From the NCBI GenBank assembly GCA_030754885.1, contig JASLZL010000111.1, positions 1 to 41,965 of the forward strand: DNA of 41,965 nt, given 5' to 3'. The DNA comes from Rhodospirillales bacterium (GTDB lineage: Bacteria > Pseudomonadota > Alphaproteobacteria > Rhodospirillales > JASLLZ01). The translations under genes were made by a program, and so were the position numbers. The notes under the pieces are model-generated. The model was not told where the DNA came from, did no database searches, and saw only the letters and a program-made list of their open reading frames with translations. Position 1 is the stretch's first letter; each line of letters opens with the position of its first letter. This document shows positions 15,414 to 23,915 of this stretch, one piece after another.

Positions 15414-16666
15414 TGATGAAGCCTGGTACCACGGGGCCACGGGGTGACCCCGAATTCCAAATGCGGGGGGCGCCCCCGCGACCTCCGGGGCCCGGTCGGC
15501 CCCCATTCCTTGTCCTTATCGCCTTGACCGCGGCCGGGGCGCTGGCGCTCAACATCTTCGTTCCGTCGATACCGGGGATGCAGCGCGTCTTCGACACCGA
15601 TTACGCCACCGTGCAACTGACCCTGACCCTTTCCTTCGCTACCTATGCCGTGATGCAGATCGTCTATGGACCGCTCTCGGACCGCTTCGGCCGGCGGCCC
15701 GTGGTGCTGGCGAGCCTGGTCGTGTTTCTCCTCGGCAATGTAATGTGCGTTATGGCGAACTCGATCGAAACCCTGATCGTCGGCCGCGTGGTGCAGGCCG
15801 TCGGCGGCTGCGCCGGGTTCGTCGTCACCCGGGCCATCCTGCGCGACCTGTACGAGCGCGAGCGCATGGGCAGTATGCTCGGCTATCTCACCACGGCCAT
15901 GGTGACGGTGCCCATGGTGGCTCCGGCGGTCGGCGGATACCTCGACGTCTGGTATGGCTGGCGGGCGGGGTTCCTGCTTGTCGCGGTGTTCGGCGCCGCC
16001 GTTCTGGCGGCCTGCCTGTTCGTCCTGCACGAGACCAACCTGAGGCCGCAACCCGGGGAGGGAGCCGTCGCCCTGGCGAGCGCTTTCTGGCGCCTGCTGC
16101 GCCATCGTGCCTTCTGCGGCTATGCTCTCCAGGTCGGCTGCACCACGGGGACGTTCTTCGCCTTCGTCGGCGGCGCCCCCTACGTGATGGTCGAGGTGAT
16201 GGGGCGCCCGATCAGTGAGTACGGCCTCTATTTCATGTTCATCGCTGCCATGTACATGGCGGGCAATTTCATCTCCGGGCGGATCTCGGCGAGGGTCGGC
16301 ACCGACCGCATGATCCTGCGCGGGACGTCGTTGGCCCTGGCCGGCGTGGTCATCTTGTTCCTCGTTACCCTGGCCGGAGCCTTAACCCCGTTGACGATGT
16401 TCGGGGCCATGGCGGTGACGTCTCTGGGCAACGGTTTCAGCACGCCCAACGGATTGGCCGGCGCCGTCAGCGTCGATCCGACCCGTGCCGGCACCGCGTC
16501 GGGGGTCGCGGGGTTCTTGCAGATGACGGTTGGCGCCCTGGCGACCTATGTGCTCGGCCTGCTGCTCGCCAAGACGGCGATGCCGCTTGCCGCCGTCATG
16601 CTGACGACGACGGGGCTGGCCTTTGCCGCGCACCGGATTGGGGTGCGGCCGGGCCCAGCGGTCTGA
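15413..16666 (+). CDS. Bcr/CflA-type MFS drug exporter, copy 2 of 3
   Basis: This 417-residue paralogue has the same 12-helix architecture and motifs (FVPSIPGMQRVF, GPLSDRFGRRPVVL, TPNGLAGAVSVDPTRAG). ATG at 15413 overlaps the previous TGA, so translation is coupled; 15416 and 15461 are alternative in-frame starts. Its cytoplasmic N-terminus is roughly 18 residues longer than in the other copies. The extra part (GPRGDPEFQMRGAPPRPPG) is encoded by a GC-rich palindromic stretch resembling a repeat in the lysC-ptsP spacer. If translation starts at 15461, most of the inserted part is untranslated leader. Confidence 0.9.
   Translation: MMKPGTTGPRGDPEFQMRGAPPRPPGPGRPPFLVLIALTAAGALALNIFVPSIPGMQRVFDTDYATVQLTLTLSFATYAVMQIVYGPLSDRFGRRPVVLASLVVFLLGNVMCVMANSIETLIVGRVVQAVGGCAGFVVTRAILRDLYERERMGSMLGYLTTAMVTVPMVAPAVGGYLDVWYGWRAGFLLVAVFGAAVLAACLFVLHETNLRPQPGEGAVALASAFWRLLRHRAFCGYALQVGCTTGTFFAFVGGAPYVMVEVMGRPISEYGLYFMFIAAMYMAGNFISGRISARVGTDRMILRGTSLALAGVVILFLVTLAGALTPLTMFGAMAVTSLGNGFSTPNGLAGAVSVDPTRAGTASGVAGFLQMTVGALATYVLGLLLAKTAMPLAAVMLTTTGLAFAAHRIGVRPGPAV
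15446..15490. repeat. REP-like GC-rich palindromic segment inside the second MFS gene
   Basis: The segment contains CCAAATGCGGG followed by CGCCCCCGC and flanking G/C palindromes. The same ordered blocks occur at 2575-2620 inside the MITE-like element, with about three quarters of positions alike by eye. It lies in frame within the 5' end of the second MFS gene, so a dispersed repeat seems to have been captured into coding sequence. Confidence 0.5.
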
Positions 16667-16676
16667 GATAAGGCCC

Positions 16677-17870
16677 ATGCCCGATCCCCATCCCAGAACG
16701 CCCCGCCGTCCACCGCTCGCCCTTCTTATCGCCGTCTCCGCTACCGGGCCGCTGTCGCTCAACATTTTCGTGCCGTCGATGCCGGGCATCCAGCGCGTCT
16801 TTCACACCGACTATACCACCGTGCAGCTCACCTTGACCCTCTATCTGATCGGTTTTGCCGTGGCTCAGCTTCTCTACGGGCCGTTGTCGGACCGCTTTGG
16901 CCGGCGCCCGGTCCTGTTGGCCGGCCAAGGGGTCTATCTGGCCGGCAGCCTGCTGTGCCTGATGGCGCCAGGCATAGGGGCGCTGATTGCCGGGCGCGTC
17001 GTACAGGCCGTCGGCGCCTGCGCCGGGATGGTCGTGGCGCGGGCCATCATCCAGGACATCTACAAGCGCGAAAAAGCGGCGCCCATGCTGGCCTACGTCC
17101 ATTCGGGGATGGCCGCGGCACCCATGATCGGGCCCTCCATCGGCGGCCTGCTGGAGGTGTGGTTCGGCTGGCAGGCAAGTTTCGTCCTTATCGCCGCCAT
17201 TGGCGCCGGCGTCCTGGCGGCGTCGGTGTTTTACCTTCACGAAACCCATTGGGGCGAGGGTCAAGCGGCGGGCATCACCGACATGGTGGTCGGTTTCGGG
17301 CACCTGTTGCGCCGTCCCGTGTTTTGCGGTCATGCCTTTCAGGTCGCCTTCACCTCGTCGGTGTTTTTCGCCTTTGTCGGCGGAGTGCCCTACGTCATGG
17401 TCGATCTCATGGGGCGCCCGCCGAGCGAATTCGGGTTCTATTTCATCGCCGTCCCGGCCATGTTCATGACCGGTAGCTTTTTCGCCGGCCGGGTCTCGGC
17501 GCGGGTCGGGTCCGATCGAATGGTCGCCATCGGCACACTCATCGCGCTCACCGCCACCGGTGCGGAGGTAGCCTGGAACCACTGGGATCTCTTGACTCCG
17601 GTGACCCTGTTCGGGTCGATGGCGGTGGCGGCGCTCGGCGCCGGGATGGCCCAGCCCAACGGGATGGCTGGGGCGGTTGGCGTCGATCCCAGGCGCGCCG
17701 GGGCGGCATCGGGGTTAAGCGGCTTCCTGCAAATGACCGTCAGTGCCGGTGTCGCCACCGTCGTCGGCGCCCTGTTGGCCGACTCCGCTACCCCGGTGGT
17801 GGTGGTGATGTTTACCTCGGCGGCACTGGCCCTGATGTTCCATCTGGTGGCGGTGCGAGCACACGATTAG
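16677..17870 (+). CDS. Bcr/CflA-type MFS drug exporter, copy 3 of 3
   Basis: This 397-residue paralogue starts at 16677 (MPDPHPRTPRRPP), with a GAGATAAGG ribosome site and 10 bases between the copy 2 stop and this ATG. It shares FVPSMPGIQRVF, DYTTVQLTLTLY, GPLSDRFGRRPVLL and QPNGMAGAVGVDPRRAGAAS with the two upstream genes. Divergence from them is greatest in the middle loop and in helices 10-12. The three genes form a single rightward unit, and the dehalogenase gene follows after 36 bases. Confidence 0.9.
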   Translation: MPDPHPRTPRRPPLALLIAVSATGPLSLNIFVPSMPGIQRVFHTDYTTVQLTLTLYLIGFAVAQLLYGPLSDRFGRRPVLLAGQGVYLAGSLLCLMAPGIGALIAGRVVQAVGACAGMVVARAIIQDIYKREKAAPMLAYVHSGMAAAPMIGPSIGGLLEVWFGWQASFVLIAAIGAGVLAASVFYLHETHWGEGQAAGITDMVVGFGHLLRRPVFCGHAFQVAFTSSVFFAFVGGVPYVMVDLMGRPPSEFGFYFIAVPAMFMTGSFFAGRVSARVGSDRMVAIGTLIALTATGAEVAWNHWDLLTPVTLFGSMAVAALGAGMAQPNGMAGAVGVDPRRAGAASGLSGFLQMTVSAGVATVVGALLADSATPVVVVMFTSAALALMFHLVAVRAHD

Positions 17871-17906
17871 GGACTTAAATTCAAGGATGCGACGGGAGAG
17901 TATGTT

Positions 17907-18620
17907 ATGGATCCGAGCGATATCAAGGCCTTGACCTTTGACGTCTTCGGCACCGTCGTCGATTGGCGTACCTCCATCGCCCGCGAGGCCCGCGATGTGG
18001 GCCGGGCGAAGGGGGTAGAGGCCGACTGGGACGCCTTCGCCGATGATTGGCGCAGGCTCTATCAGCCCTCCATGGCCGCCGTGATCGAGGGCCGAAGACC
18101 GTGGACGAAGCTTGACGTCCTGCACCGCGAGAGCTTGGAAACGGTGCTCGGGACCCATGCCGTCACCGGGCTAAGCGAGGCCGAGAAGGAGAACCTCAAC
18201 CGCGCCTGGCATCGCCTGGATGGATGGCCCGACACGGTACCCGGCCTGACCCGGCTGAAGCGCCGCTACGTCCTGGCGACGCTGTCGAACGGCAACGTCG
18301 CCATGATGGTTAATATGGCCAAACGCGCCGGACTGCCCTGGGATGCCATCCTCGGCGCCGAGCCGGCGCGGCACTACAAGGCAGACACCGAATGTTACCT
18401 GATCACGGCCGACTATCTGGGCCTGGAGCCGTCCGAAATCCTCATGATTGCAGCCCACAACCCAGACCTGATACGGGCCGCCAAGCTGGGTTTTCGCACC
18501 GCCTTCGTCCCCCGCCCGACGGAGCATGGAGCGGGGCAGACAACCAATCTCAAACCCGAACAGGACTACGACGTCGTCGCCTGGGATTTCACCGACTTGG
18601 CCCAAAAACTGGGGTGCTAA
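17907..18620 (+). CDS. haloacid dehalogenase type II (HAD superfamily hydrolase)
   Basis: This 237-residue HAD hydrolase carries the nucleophile Asp12 in LTFDVFGTVVDWR, motif II Ser in LATLSNGN, Lys in HYKADTECY and the acidic motif in MIAAHNPDLI. The DWR arginine typical of L-2-haloacid dehalogenases is present. The family hydrolyses 2-haloalkanoates, but many members have other or unknown substrates, so the name is a family label. The motif III region reads AAHNPD rather than the SSNxWD of well-studied enzymes. It follows the MFS genes and is convergent with the next methyltransferase. Confidence 0.88.
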   Translation: MDPSDIKALTFDVFGTVVDWRTSIAREARDVGRAKGVEADWDAFADDWRRLYQPSMAAVIEGRRPWTKLDVLHRESLETVLGTHAVTGLSEAEKENLNRAWHRLDGWPDTVPGLTRLKRRYVLATLSNGNVAMMVNMAKRAGLPWDAILGAEPARHYKADTECYLITADYLGLEPSEILMIAAHNPDLIRAAKLGFRTAFVPRPTEHGAGQTTNLKPEQDYDVVAWDFTDLAQKLGC

Positions 18621-18632
18621 TCGGCTCCCGGC

Positions 18633-19310
18633 TTATTTCTTTCTGAGCAGGTTGGCGCGGAACGGCTGATCGAAGGCGCGCCCGCCGTCTTCCGCCCGGC
18701 CGTGGTGGTCGAAGCGGCGCCGCATCTCGTCGGCGATGGTGGCGAAGTGTTCGGCACGGTCCGGGTCGATGGTCAGCACGAGGGAGTGGAAGGCCTCAAA
18801 ATCTGCGAACCGCATGACCCTGGTATAGAGGACCTCGCGCTCCTCGGCTAATCCCTGGGCACCGGCCCCCTTGATCGCCTCATAGGCCCTGGCCCGCACC
18901 TCGGTTTCATCATCGACCGGCTGCAACAGATCGAAGTACGGTCCCTGGGCGAGCGGTTCGGTTATATAGGCCAGGCCGCCGGATTCGAGGACCCTGGCCG
19001 CTTCCGCCACGGCCTGCGCCTGGCCGCCGTCCGCGACGTGGTGGAGCGTGCCGAAATAAAGGATCACGTCGGCCGAGGCATCGTCGAAGGGCAGGTCCAC
19101 ACCTTCGCCCTCGACATAGGTCTCGTCCGCTTCCGCGGGCGCTCGGCGGGCCGAGGCCAGGCGCTGCGGATTGGCCTCGACGCCGACGGCCCGGGCGCCG
19201 GCGGCACTGACCAGGCGAACCACGCGGCCCTCGCCGCAACCGACGATGACGATCCGCTTGCCGTCCACTTCGCCCAGGCCCGGCAGACCGTCAAGTTCTT
19301 TGGTTTCCAT
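18633..19310 (-). CDS. class I SAM-dependent methyltransferase, function unknown
   Basis: This 225-residue methyltransferase has the SAM-binding segment IVIVGCGEGRVVRLVSAAG (residues about 20-38), acidic loop VGVEANPQ and motif ADVILYFGTLHHVADGG. The arrangement is that of the Methyltransf_11 family. A C-terminal helical tail of about 80 residues may recognise the substrate. No neighbour suggests what is methylated: it is convergent with the dehalogenase gene and separated from merA by about 130 bases. Confidence 0.83.
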   Translation of the reverse strand: METKELDGLPGLGEVDGKRIVIVGCGEGRVVRLVSAAGARAVGVEANPQRLASARRAPAEADETYVEGEGVDLPFDDASADVILYFGTLHHVADGGQAQAVAEAARVLESGGLAYITEPLAQGPYFDLLQPVDDETEVRARAYEAIKGAGAQGLAEEREVLYTRVMRFADFEAFHSLVLTIDPDRAEHFATIADEMRRRFDHHGRAEDGGRAFDQPFRANLLRKK

Positions 19311-19439
19311 TGTTGCCTCTTCCCTGAATTGTGCGCCAAATGGGACCAGAAACTATCCCAGGTCCGCATTCACGTGAAGCATTGATATGGCGACAATGCC
19401 AGCACCGGTCGTTTGACAGGTTCGGGAATGGAGCGCGCC

Positions 19440-20852
19440 TCAACCGGCGCAGCACGAAAGTAGGCTGACGTCCTTATCGAAGGCCTGGGCCGCCAGCTTT
19501 AGGCCTTCGACCGTGGTCAGATAGGGAAAAAGTGTCTCGGCAAGGGCGGCGACGCTAAGCCCTCCCTTGATCGCCATGGCGGCGGTCTGAATGGTTTCGC
19601 CTCCTTCCGGCGCTAAGATGTGGGCGCCGAGCAGACGATCAGTCCCCTTTTCCGCCACCAGCTTAATCAGGCCGCGGGTATCGCGGGCGGCCAAGGCCCG
19701 GGGAACGTGGGCCAGATCAAGGGTCGAGGTGCGAACGTCAAGGCCCTGCGCCCGGGCCTCCGTTTCGGTGAGGCCGACGCCCGCCGCCTGCGGATCGGTG
19801 AACACGACCCAGGGCATGGCCGTGGCGTCATAGGCCCGCGTGTCGCCCTTGATGGCATTCTCGGCCGCGATCTTGGCCCCGTAGGCGGCCATATAGACGA
19901 ATTGGTCGCGGCCCGTCACGTCGCCGGCCGCGTAGGTGCCGGGCCGGCTGGTGCGCATGTGTTCGTCGACCTTGACGGCGCCGTCGGCGGCCAATGTAAC
20001 GCCCACGTCTTCCAGGCCCAGATCACGGGTGTTGGGGCGCCGGCCGGCCGTTACCAAGATTTTTTCCGCCGCGATGGTCTCGACGCGGCCCGCCACATCG
20101 ACGGTCAAGGCGATGCCGGTCGGGGTGCGGCGGATGGCACGGTACGCCCCTCCGCCGATGACGGTAAGGCCCTCTTCGTGGAAGACGCCGGCCAATGCCT
20201 CGCCGATCTCGGGCTCGGCCTGGGGCAACAGGCGGCTGCGCGTGACCACCGTCACCGCCACTCCGGCACGGGCAAACATTTGGGCCAGCTCGCAGCCAAT
20301 GAAACCACCCCCTACGACAAGGAGCGAGGCGGGCAGGCGCTCCATTTCCATCGCCGTGGTGCTGGTCAGGACGGGAACGTCGCCGATACCCGGGATCGCC
20401 GCCGGGGCGGGGGCGGTACCGGTGGCAACGATAACTTTGTCGGCCGCCAAAACCTCACCGTTAACCGTCACGCCTTCACCGGTCAGCCGCGCCGGGCCGT
20501 CGTGATAGGAAATCGACGGATAGGCGCCCAGCAGGTCTTGGTACTTGGCGCGGCGCAGGTCTTGCACCAGATCGTCCTTCTGGGCGATGACGGCGCCCCA
20601 GTCCACGACCGAGGCTGTGGCACGAAGGCCGTTGAAGCGCGCCGCGCCCCGGGCCTGGTGCAGGGCCTCGGTCGCCCGGATTAAGGTCTTCGACGGCACG
20701 CATCCGACATTGACGCAGGTTCCGCCAATGGTTCCGAAGCCAACCAGCGCCACCCAGGCGCCCAGCTCGGCACCACGGATGGCGGCCGAAAAACCCGCCG
20801 ATCCGGCGCCGATGACCGCTAGGTCGAAGGCACCATTTCCATGTGCGTTCAT
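19440..20852 (-). CDS. merA: mercury(II) reductase
   Basis: MerA reduces Hg2+ to volatile Hg0 with NADPH in the cytoplasm. The 470-residue flavoprotein has the FAD-binding loop VIGAGSAGFSAAI and redox-active GTCVNVGCVPSK (Cys46 and Cys51). A second dinucleotide fold VVGGGFIGCELAQ follows. The C-terminal vicinal pair Cys467-Cys468 (LSCCAG) distinguishes MerA from other disulfide reductases. It lacks the N-terminal heavy-metal-associated domain found in many MerA proteins, so it begins directly with the core. The start overlaps the merF stop (ATGA). Confidence 0.95.
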   Translation of the reverse strand: MNAHGNGAFDLAVIGAGSAGFSAAIRGAELGAWVALVGFGTIGGTCVNVGCVPSKTLIRATEALHQARGAARFNGLRATASVVDWGAVIAQKDDLVQDLRRAKYQDLLGAYPSISYHDGPARLTGEGVTVNGEVLAADKVIVATGTAPAPAAIPGIGDVPVLTSTTAMEMERLPASLLVVGGGFIGCELAQMFARAGVAVTVVTRSRLLPQAEPEIGEALAGVFHEEGLTVIGGGAYRAIRRTPTGIALTVDVAGRVETIAAEKILVTAGRRPNTRDLGLEDVGVTLAADGAVKVDEHMRTSRPGTYAAGDVTGRDQFVYMAAYGAKIAAENAIKGDTRAYDATAMPWVVFTDPQAAGVGLTETEARAQGLDVRTSTLDLAHVPRALAARDTRGLIKLVAEKGTDRLLGAHILAPEGGETIQTAAMAIKGGLSVAALAETLFPYLTTVEGLKLAAQAFDKDVSLLSCCAG

Positions 20853-21076
20853 CAGGATTCTCGACCGTCCTCGCCCGCCGGTCTGCACCGAACAAGAGCA
20901 TAGGCGATGAGTCCCAGGAATCCGACCAACGTTGGCAAAAGAACGTAGTCCAGCCAACCCAGCCAAGCCGAAAGCCCGACCGTACCAAGAAGGATGACAA
21001 GGACCGGGGTGAAGCAACACAGGATGGCGATGGCGCCTCCGATGAGGCCGGTTCGGAGCATTGTTTTCTCATTCAT
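20852..21076 (-). CDS. merF: mercury transporter MerF
   Basis: This 74-residue inner-membrane protein has two predicted helices (about residues 9-32 and 42-62). The mercury-binding pair is Cys20-Cys21 in ILCCFTPVLVILLG, and the LSAWLGWLDYVLLP connector is typical of MerF. Known MerF has a second cysteine pair near the C-terminus; here only Cys64 (VRCRPAG) is present. It is the first gene after the mer operator and is translationally coupled to merA, so it probably imports Hg2+ for reduction. No merT or merP is nearby. Confidence 0.9.
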   Translation of the reverse strand: MNEKTMLRTGLIGGAIAILCCFTPVLVILLGTVGLSAWLGWLDYVLLPTLVGFLGLIAYALVRCRPAGEDGRES

Positions 21077-21135
21077 GGTCCGTCAATCCCTGCGGTTCGA
21101 TCACTGAACGGTTTCCTTTTTTGGTCGTGGGGGAT

Positions 21136-21166
21136 AATATAGAACCTGTAGTAACTACAGGTTCAA
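21136..21166 (-). promoter_or_regulatory. mer operator/promoter with 19-bp spacer
   Basis: Reading leftwards, -35 TTGAAC (21161-21166) and -10 TATATT (21136-21141) are separated by 19 bases, the over-long spacer that MerR-type activators untwist. A perfect 11-bp inverted repeat with a single central base (21142-21164, GAACCTGTAGT-A-ACTACAGGTTC) overlaps the spacer. This is a standard MerR operator and drives merF-merA; merR is read in the opposite direction. Confidence 0.9.
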
Positions 21167-21176
21167 GGTAAATTTG

Positions 21177-21602
21177 ATGGAACCGTTCGCCGATCCGCCG
21201 ACCTCCGCGATGTTCATCGGCGAACTTTCCGGGCGCACCGGCTGCAATATCGAAACCATCCGCTATTACGAGCGCGTCGGGCTCTTGCCGGCGCCGCCGC
21301 GCAGCGCCGGCGGGCACCGTGTCTACGGCGTCGATCACCTCAAGCGGCTCACCTTCATACGCCGCGGCCGCCAGTTGGGATTTGCCCTCAAGGACGTGCG
21401 CGGCCTTCTCGCCCTGGTCGACGGCGGCGGTTATACCTGCGACGAGGTCCAGGCCCTGACCCTGTCTCACCTCGACGAGGTGCGCCTCAAAATCGCAGAT
21501 CTAAAGGTGCTGGAAGGTGTTCTGGGTGACATGGCGGCAGAGTGCGAGGGTGGAACCGTGCCTGCCTGCCCGGTCATTGAGGCCCTGTTCCGCGGCGCCT
21601 GA
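21177..21602 (+). CDS. merR: Hg(II)-responsive MerR family transcriptional regulator
   Basis: This 141-residue regulator has an N-terminal winged helix-turn-helix (FIGELSGRTGCNIETIRYYE) and then a dimerisation helix. Cys88, Cys123 and Cys131 correspond in order and spacing to the mercury-binding cysteines of classical MerR (C82, C117, C126). The last two are spaced 8 apart here and 9 apart in Tn501. The ATG at 21177 is 12 bases past the operator end, so MerR likely represses itself and activates merFA on binding Hg2+. A shorter start at 21213 is possible. Confidence 0.92.
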   Translation: MEPFADPPTSAMFIGELSGRTGCNIETIRYYERVGLLPAPPRSAGGHRVYGVDHLKRLTFIRRGRQLGFALKDVRGLLALVDGGGYTCDEVQALTLSHLDEVRLKIADLKVLEGVLGDMAAECEGGTVPACPVIEALFRGA

Positions 21603-21664
21603 CGGCGCCACATCATGGTAACGTCTTTACCTGAGATCATATCCTGGGCCGGACGGAGAATACC

Positions 21665-22900
21665 ATGACCACGCGAGACACTGAAACGGGTGCCACTACC
21701 GATCTCATCGGGACGGTCGCCGACTGGCTGATGAACCAGGCCCTGGGCGAAGCCCAGATGGCGGACCTGGTGGATGGGTGCTGCAACCGCTTGCGGGCCG
21801 CTGGAATTCCGCTGTGGCGCGCCCACGTCGCCTATCGCACCCTTCATCCGCTGATCGAGGCGATCTCGCTGACATGGGAACGCGGCGAGGGCCTCGTCAC
21901 CGCCGACATACCCCACGGTCAGGCCGATACATCGGAGGAATGGCACAAGAGCCCCGCCTTCCACATGATCGAGACCGGTATTCCGTTCCTGCGCCGGCGC
22001 CTCACCGGCAGCGAGGCCCTGTTGGATTTTCCCCTGCTGGTCGAACTCCACGATCGGGGGGCGACCGACTTCCTCGCCTACCTGGTAGCCTTCGAGAGCG
22101 GCGAGGTCGTCGGCCAGGTACGGGACGGCATCATCGGGTCCTGGGCAACCGACCGGACTTCCGGTTTCAACGACCACGAAATCCAGTCCCTGATCCGGAT
22201 TCAAAGACGGCTCGCGGTGGCCAGTAAGGTCATCATCAAGGACCAAACCGCGCGCAACGTGCTGACCACCTATCTGGGACCGGACGCTGGCCGCCAAGTC
22301 CTCGATGGCCAGATCAAGCGTGGCGACGGCGAGACCATCCACGCCGTCATCTGGTTTTCGGATCTCAGGAACTCGACGTCCATGGCCGATACCATGGCGT
22401 CGGATGTCTACCTTGGCGTTCTGAATACCTATTTCGAATGCACCGCCGGTGCCGTGCTGGCCAACGATGGAGAGGTCCTGCGTTTTATCGGCGATGCCGT
22501 GCTTGCCATTTTTCCCATTCGCGATGACGGGACCACTGCTGGGGTTGCCTGCGAAAACGCCCTGGCCGCGGCGCGCGAAGCGCAAAAGCGTCTGGTCGAC
22601 GTCAACCGTCAGCGCGCCGAGGCGGATTTCGATGCCCTTAATTTTGGTCTGGGCCTTCACGTCGGCGATGTGCTGTACGGCAACATCGGTGTGCCGGAAC
22701 GCCTTGAATTCTCGGTGACCGGGCCGGCCGCCAACGAGGCGGCGCGCATTGAAGGCCTGACCAAAAGCCTCGGATATCGGGTCGTAGTCAGCGCCGAATT
22801 CAAGCAGGCCCTAGCCGCCGAATGGCGGTCCCTCGGCCATCACGAACTGCGCGGCGTGGGGAATGCGGTTGAGGTCTTTTCCCTCGACGACCTGCGCTGA
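21665..22900 (+). CDS. class III adenylate/guanylate cyclase
   Basis: This 411-residue cytoplasmic protein has a C-terminal class III cyclase catalytic domain (about residues 230-400). The metal-binding aspartates are in WFSDLRNSTSMAD and RFIGDAVLAIFP, and GLGLHVGDVLYGNIG and TGPAANEAARIEGL follow. The N-terminal 220 residues contain no membrane helix and no domain I recognise; they may be a sensor. Product specificity (cAMP expected) is inferred. It follows merR by about 60 bases but looks functionally separate, and is convergent with glk. Confidence 0.9.
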   Translation: MTTRDTETGATTDLIGTVADWLMNQALGEAQMADLVDGCCNRLRAAGIPLWRAHVAYRTLHPLIEAISLTWERGEGLVTADIPHGQADTSEEWHKSPAFHMIETGIPFLRRRLTGSEALLDFPLLVELHDRGATDFLAYLVAFESGEVVGQVRDGIIGSWATDRTSGFNDHEIQSLIRIQRRLAVASKVIIKDQTARNVLTTYLGPDAGRQVLDGQIKRGDGETIHAVIWFSDLRNSTSMADTMASDVYLGVLNTYFECTAGAVLANDGEVLRFIGDAVLAIFPIRDDGTTAGVACENALAAAREAQKRLVDVNRQRAEADFDALNFGLGLHVGDVLYGNIGVPERLEFSVTGPAANEAARIEGLTKSLGYRVVVSAEFKQALAAEWRSLGHHELRGVGNAVEVFSLDDLR

Positions 22901-22902
22901 CC

Positions 22903-23910
22903 CTAATCCTTGTCCGCCGCCTCGCCCGCCACGGCACCCAGGCCGACAAAGGCGGGCAGCGGGTGGGTGATGACGAAGACCGGGGTGGCGGCCAGGTAGG
23001 CGGCGAAACGGCCCTTGTCTTCGAAGCGGCGACGGAATCCCGAGGCGGCGAAGGCGGGCCCCAGTTTCGGCACGATACCGCCGGCGATGTAGACGCCGCC
23101 CAAGGCACCCAAGCTCAGCGCCAGGTCCGAAGCGACGGTGCCGAGCATGGCACAGAACATCTCAAGCGCCTCGGTGGCGGCGGGGCAGTTGCCGTCGTCG
23201 GCGAGGCGCGACACCGCGTCCGGGGTGGCGGCGTGATCGGCCTGCCTTCCGTCCAGCGCGCATAGACTTCGGTACAAATTGACCAGGCCGGGACCGGAAA
23301 TAACGCGCTCGGCCGAGACGTGGTCGTAGGTCCGGCGCAGGTTTGCCAGCACCGCCGCCTCGCGTTCGTCGAAGGCCGCCATGGTGACGTGCCCGCCTTC
23401 GGTGGCGAGTGGCGCCCAACATCCGGCTGCCGGGACCAGGGCCGAGGCGCCGAGGCCCGTGCCCGGGCCAAGGACGGCAACCGGGGCGTCTGGTACGGGC
23501 TCGCCGCCACCAACTTGGTAACAGTCGTTTTGGCCGAGATAGGGAATGGCCAGTGCTATGGCCGCGAAGTCGTTGACCACCCGCAAGACGTCTAGACCGA
23601 GACGACGGCGCACGTCCTCGACGGAAAACGACCAAGGATGATTGGTCATGGTCACTTGATCCTCGGCCACCGGCGAGGCGACGGCAAAGGCGCCGCGCAT
23701 GGGCCTTGACGTAGGCGCCGTCGTGTCAAGGAAGGCCCCGGCGGCGGCCACCGGGTCAGAATAGTCGGCGCATTTGAGGACGCGGGTCTCGCCCGTCTGC
23801 CCGGCGCCGTCGATGAGGGCGAAGCGCGCGTTGGTGCCGCCGATGTCGGCGATGATACGAACCTCCCGGGTGTCGCCCGGTGGCGCGCGGGTGTGTCTCG
23901 TGCCGACCAT
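22903..23910 (-). CDS. glk: glucokinase
   Basis: This 335-residue bacterial-type glucokinase phosphorylates glucose with ATP. Motifs are the phosphate-1 loop IIADIGGTNARFAL, the sugar-binding NDFAAIALAIPYLG, LGPGTGLGASALV, and EGGHVTMAAFDERE. The start is placed at 23910 (MVGTRHTRAP), because a longer frame would overlap otsA; a start nearer IIADIGG is possible. It lies 5 bases after otsA on the same strand and is last in the GH15-otsA-glk operon. This suggests it captures glucose released by the first enzyme. Confidence 0.93.
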   Translation of the reverse strand: MVGTRHTRAPPGDTREVRIIADIGGTNARFALIDGAGQTGETRVLKCADYSDPVAAAGAFLDTTAPTSRPMRGAFAVASPVAEDQVTMTNHPWSFSVEDVRRRLGLDVLRVVNDFAAIALAIPYLGQNDCYQVGGGEPVPDAPVAVLGPGTGLGASALVPAAGCWAPLATEGGHVTMAAFDEREAAVLANLRRTYDHVSAERVISGPGLVNLYRSLCALDGRQADHAATPDAVSRLADDGNCPAATEALEMFCAMLGTVASDLALSLGALGGVYIAGGIVPKLGPAFAASGFRRRFEDKGRFAAYLAATPVFVITHPLPAFVGLGAVAGEAADKD

Positions 23911-23915
23911 CCGTC

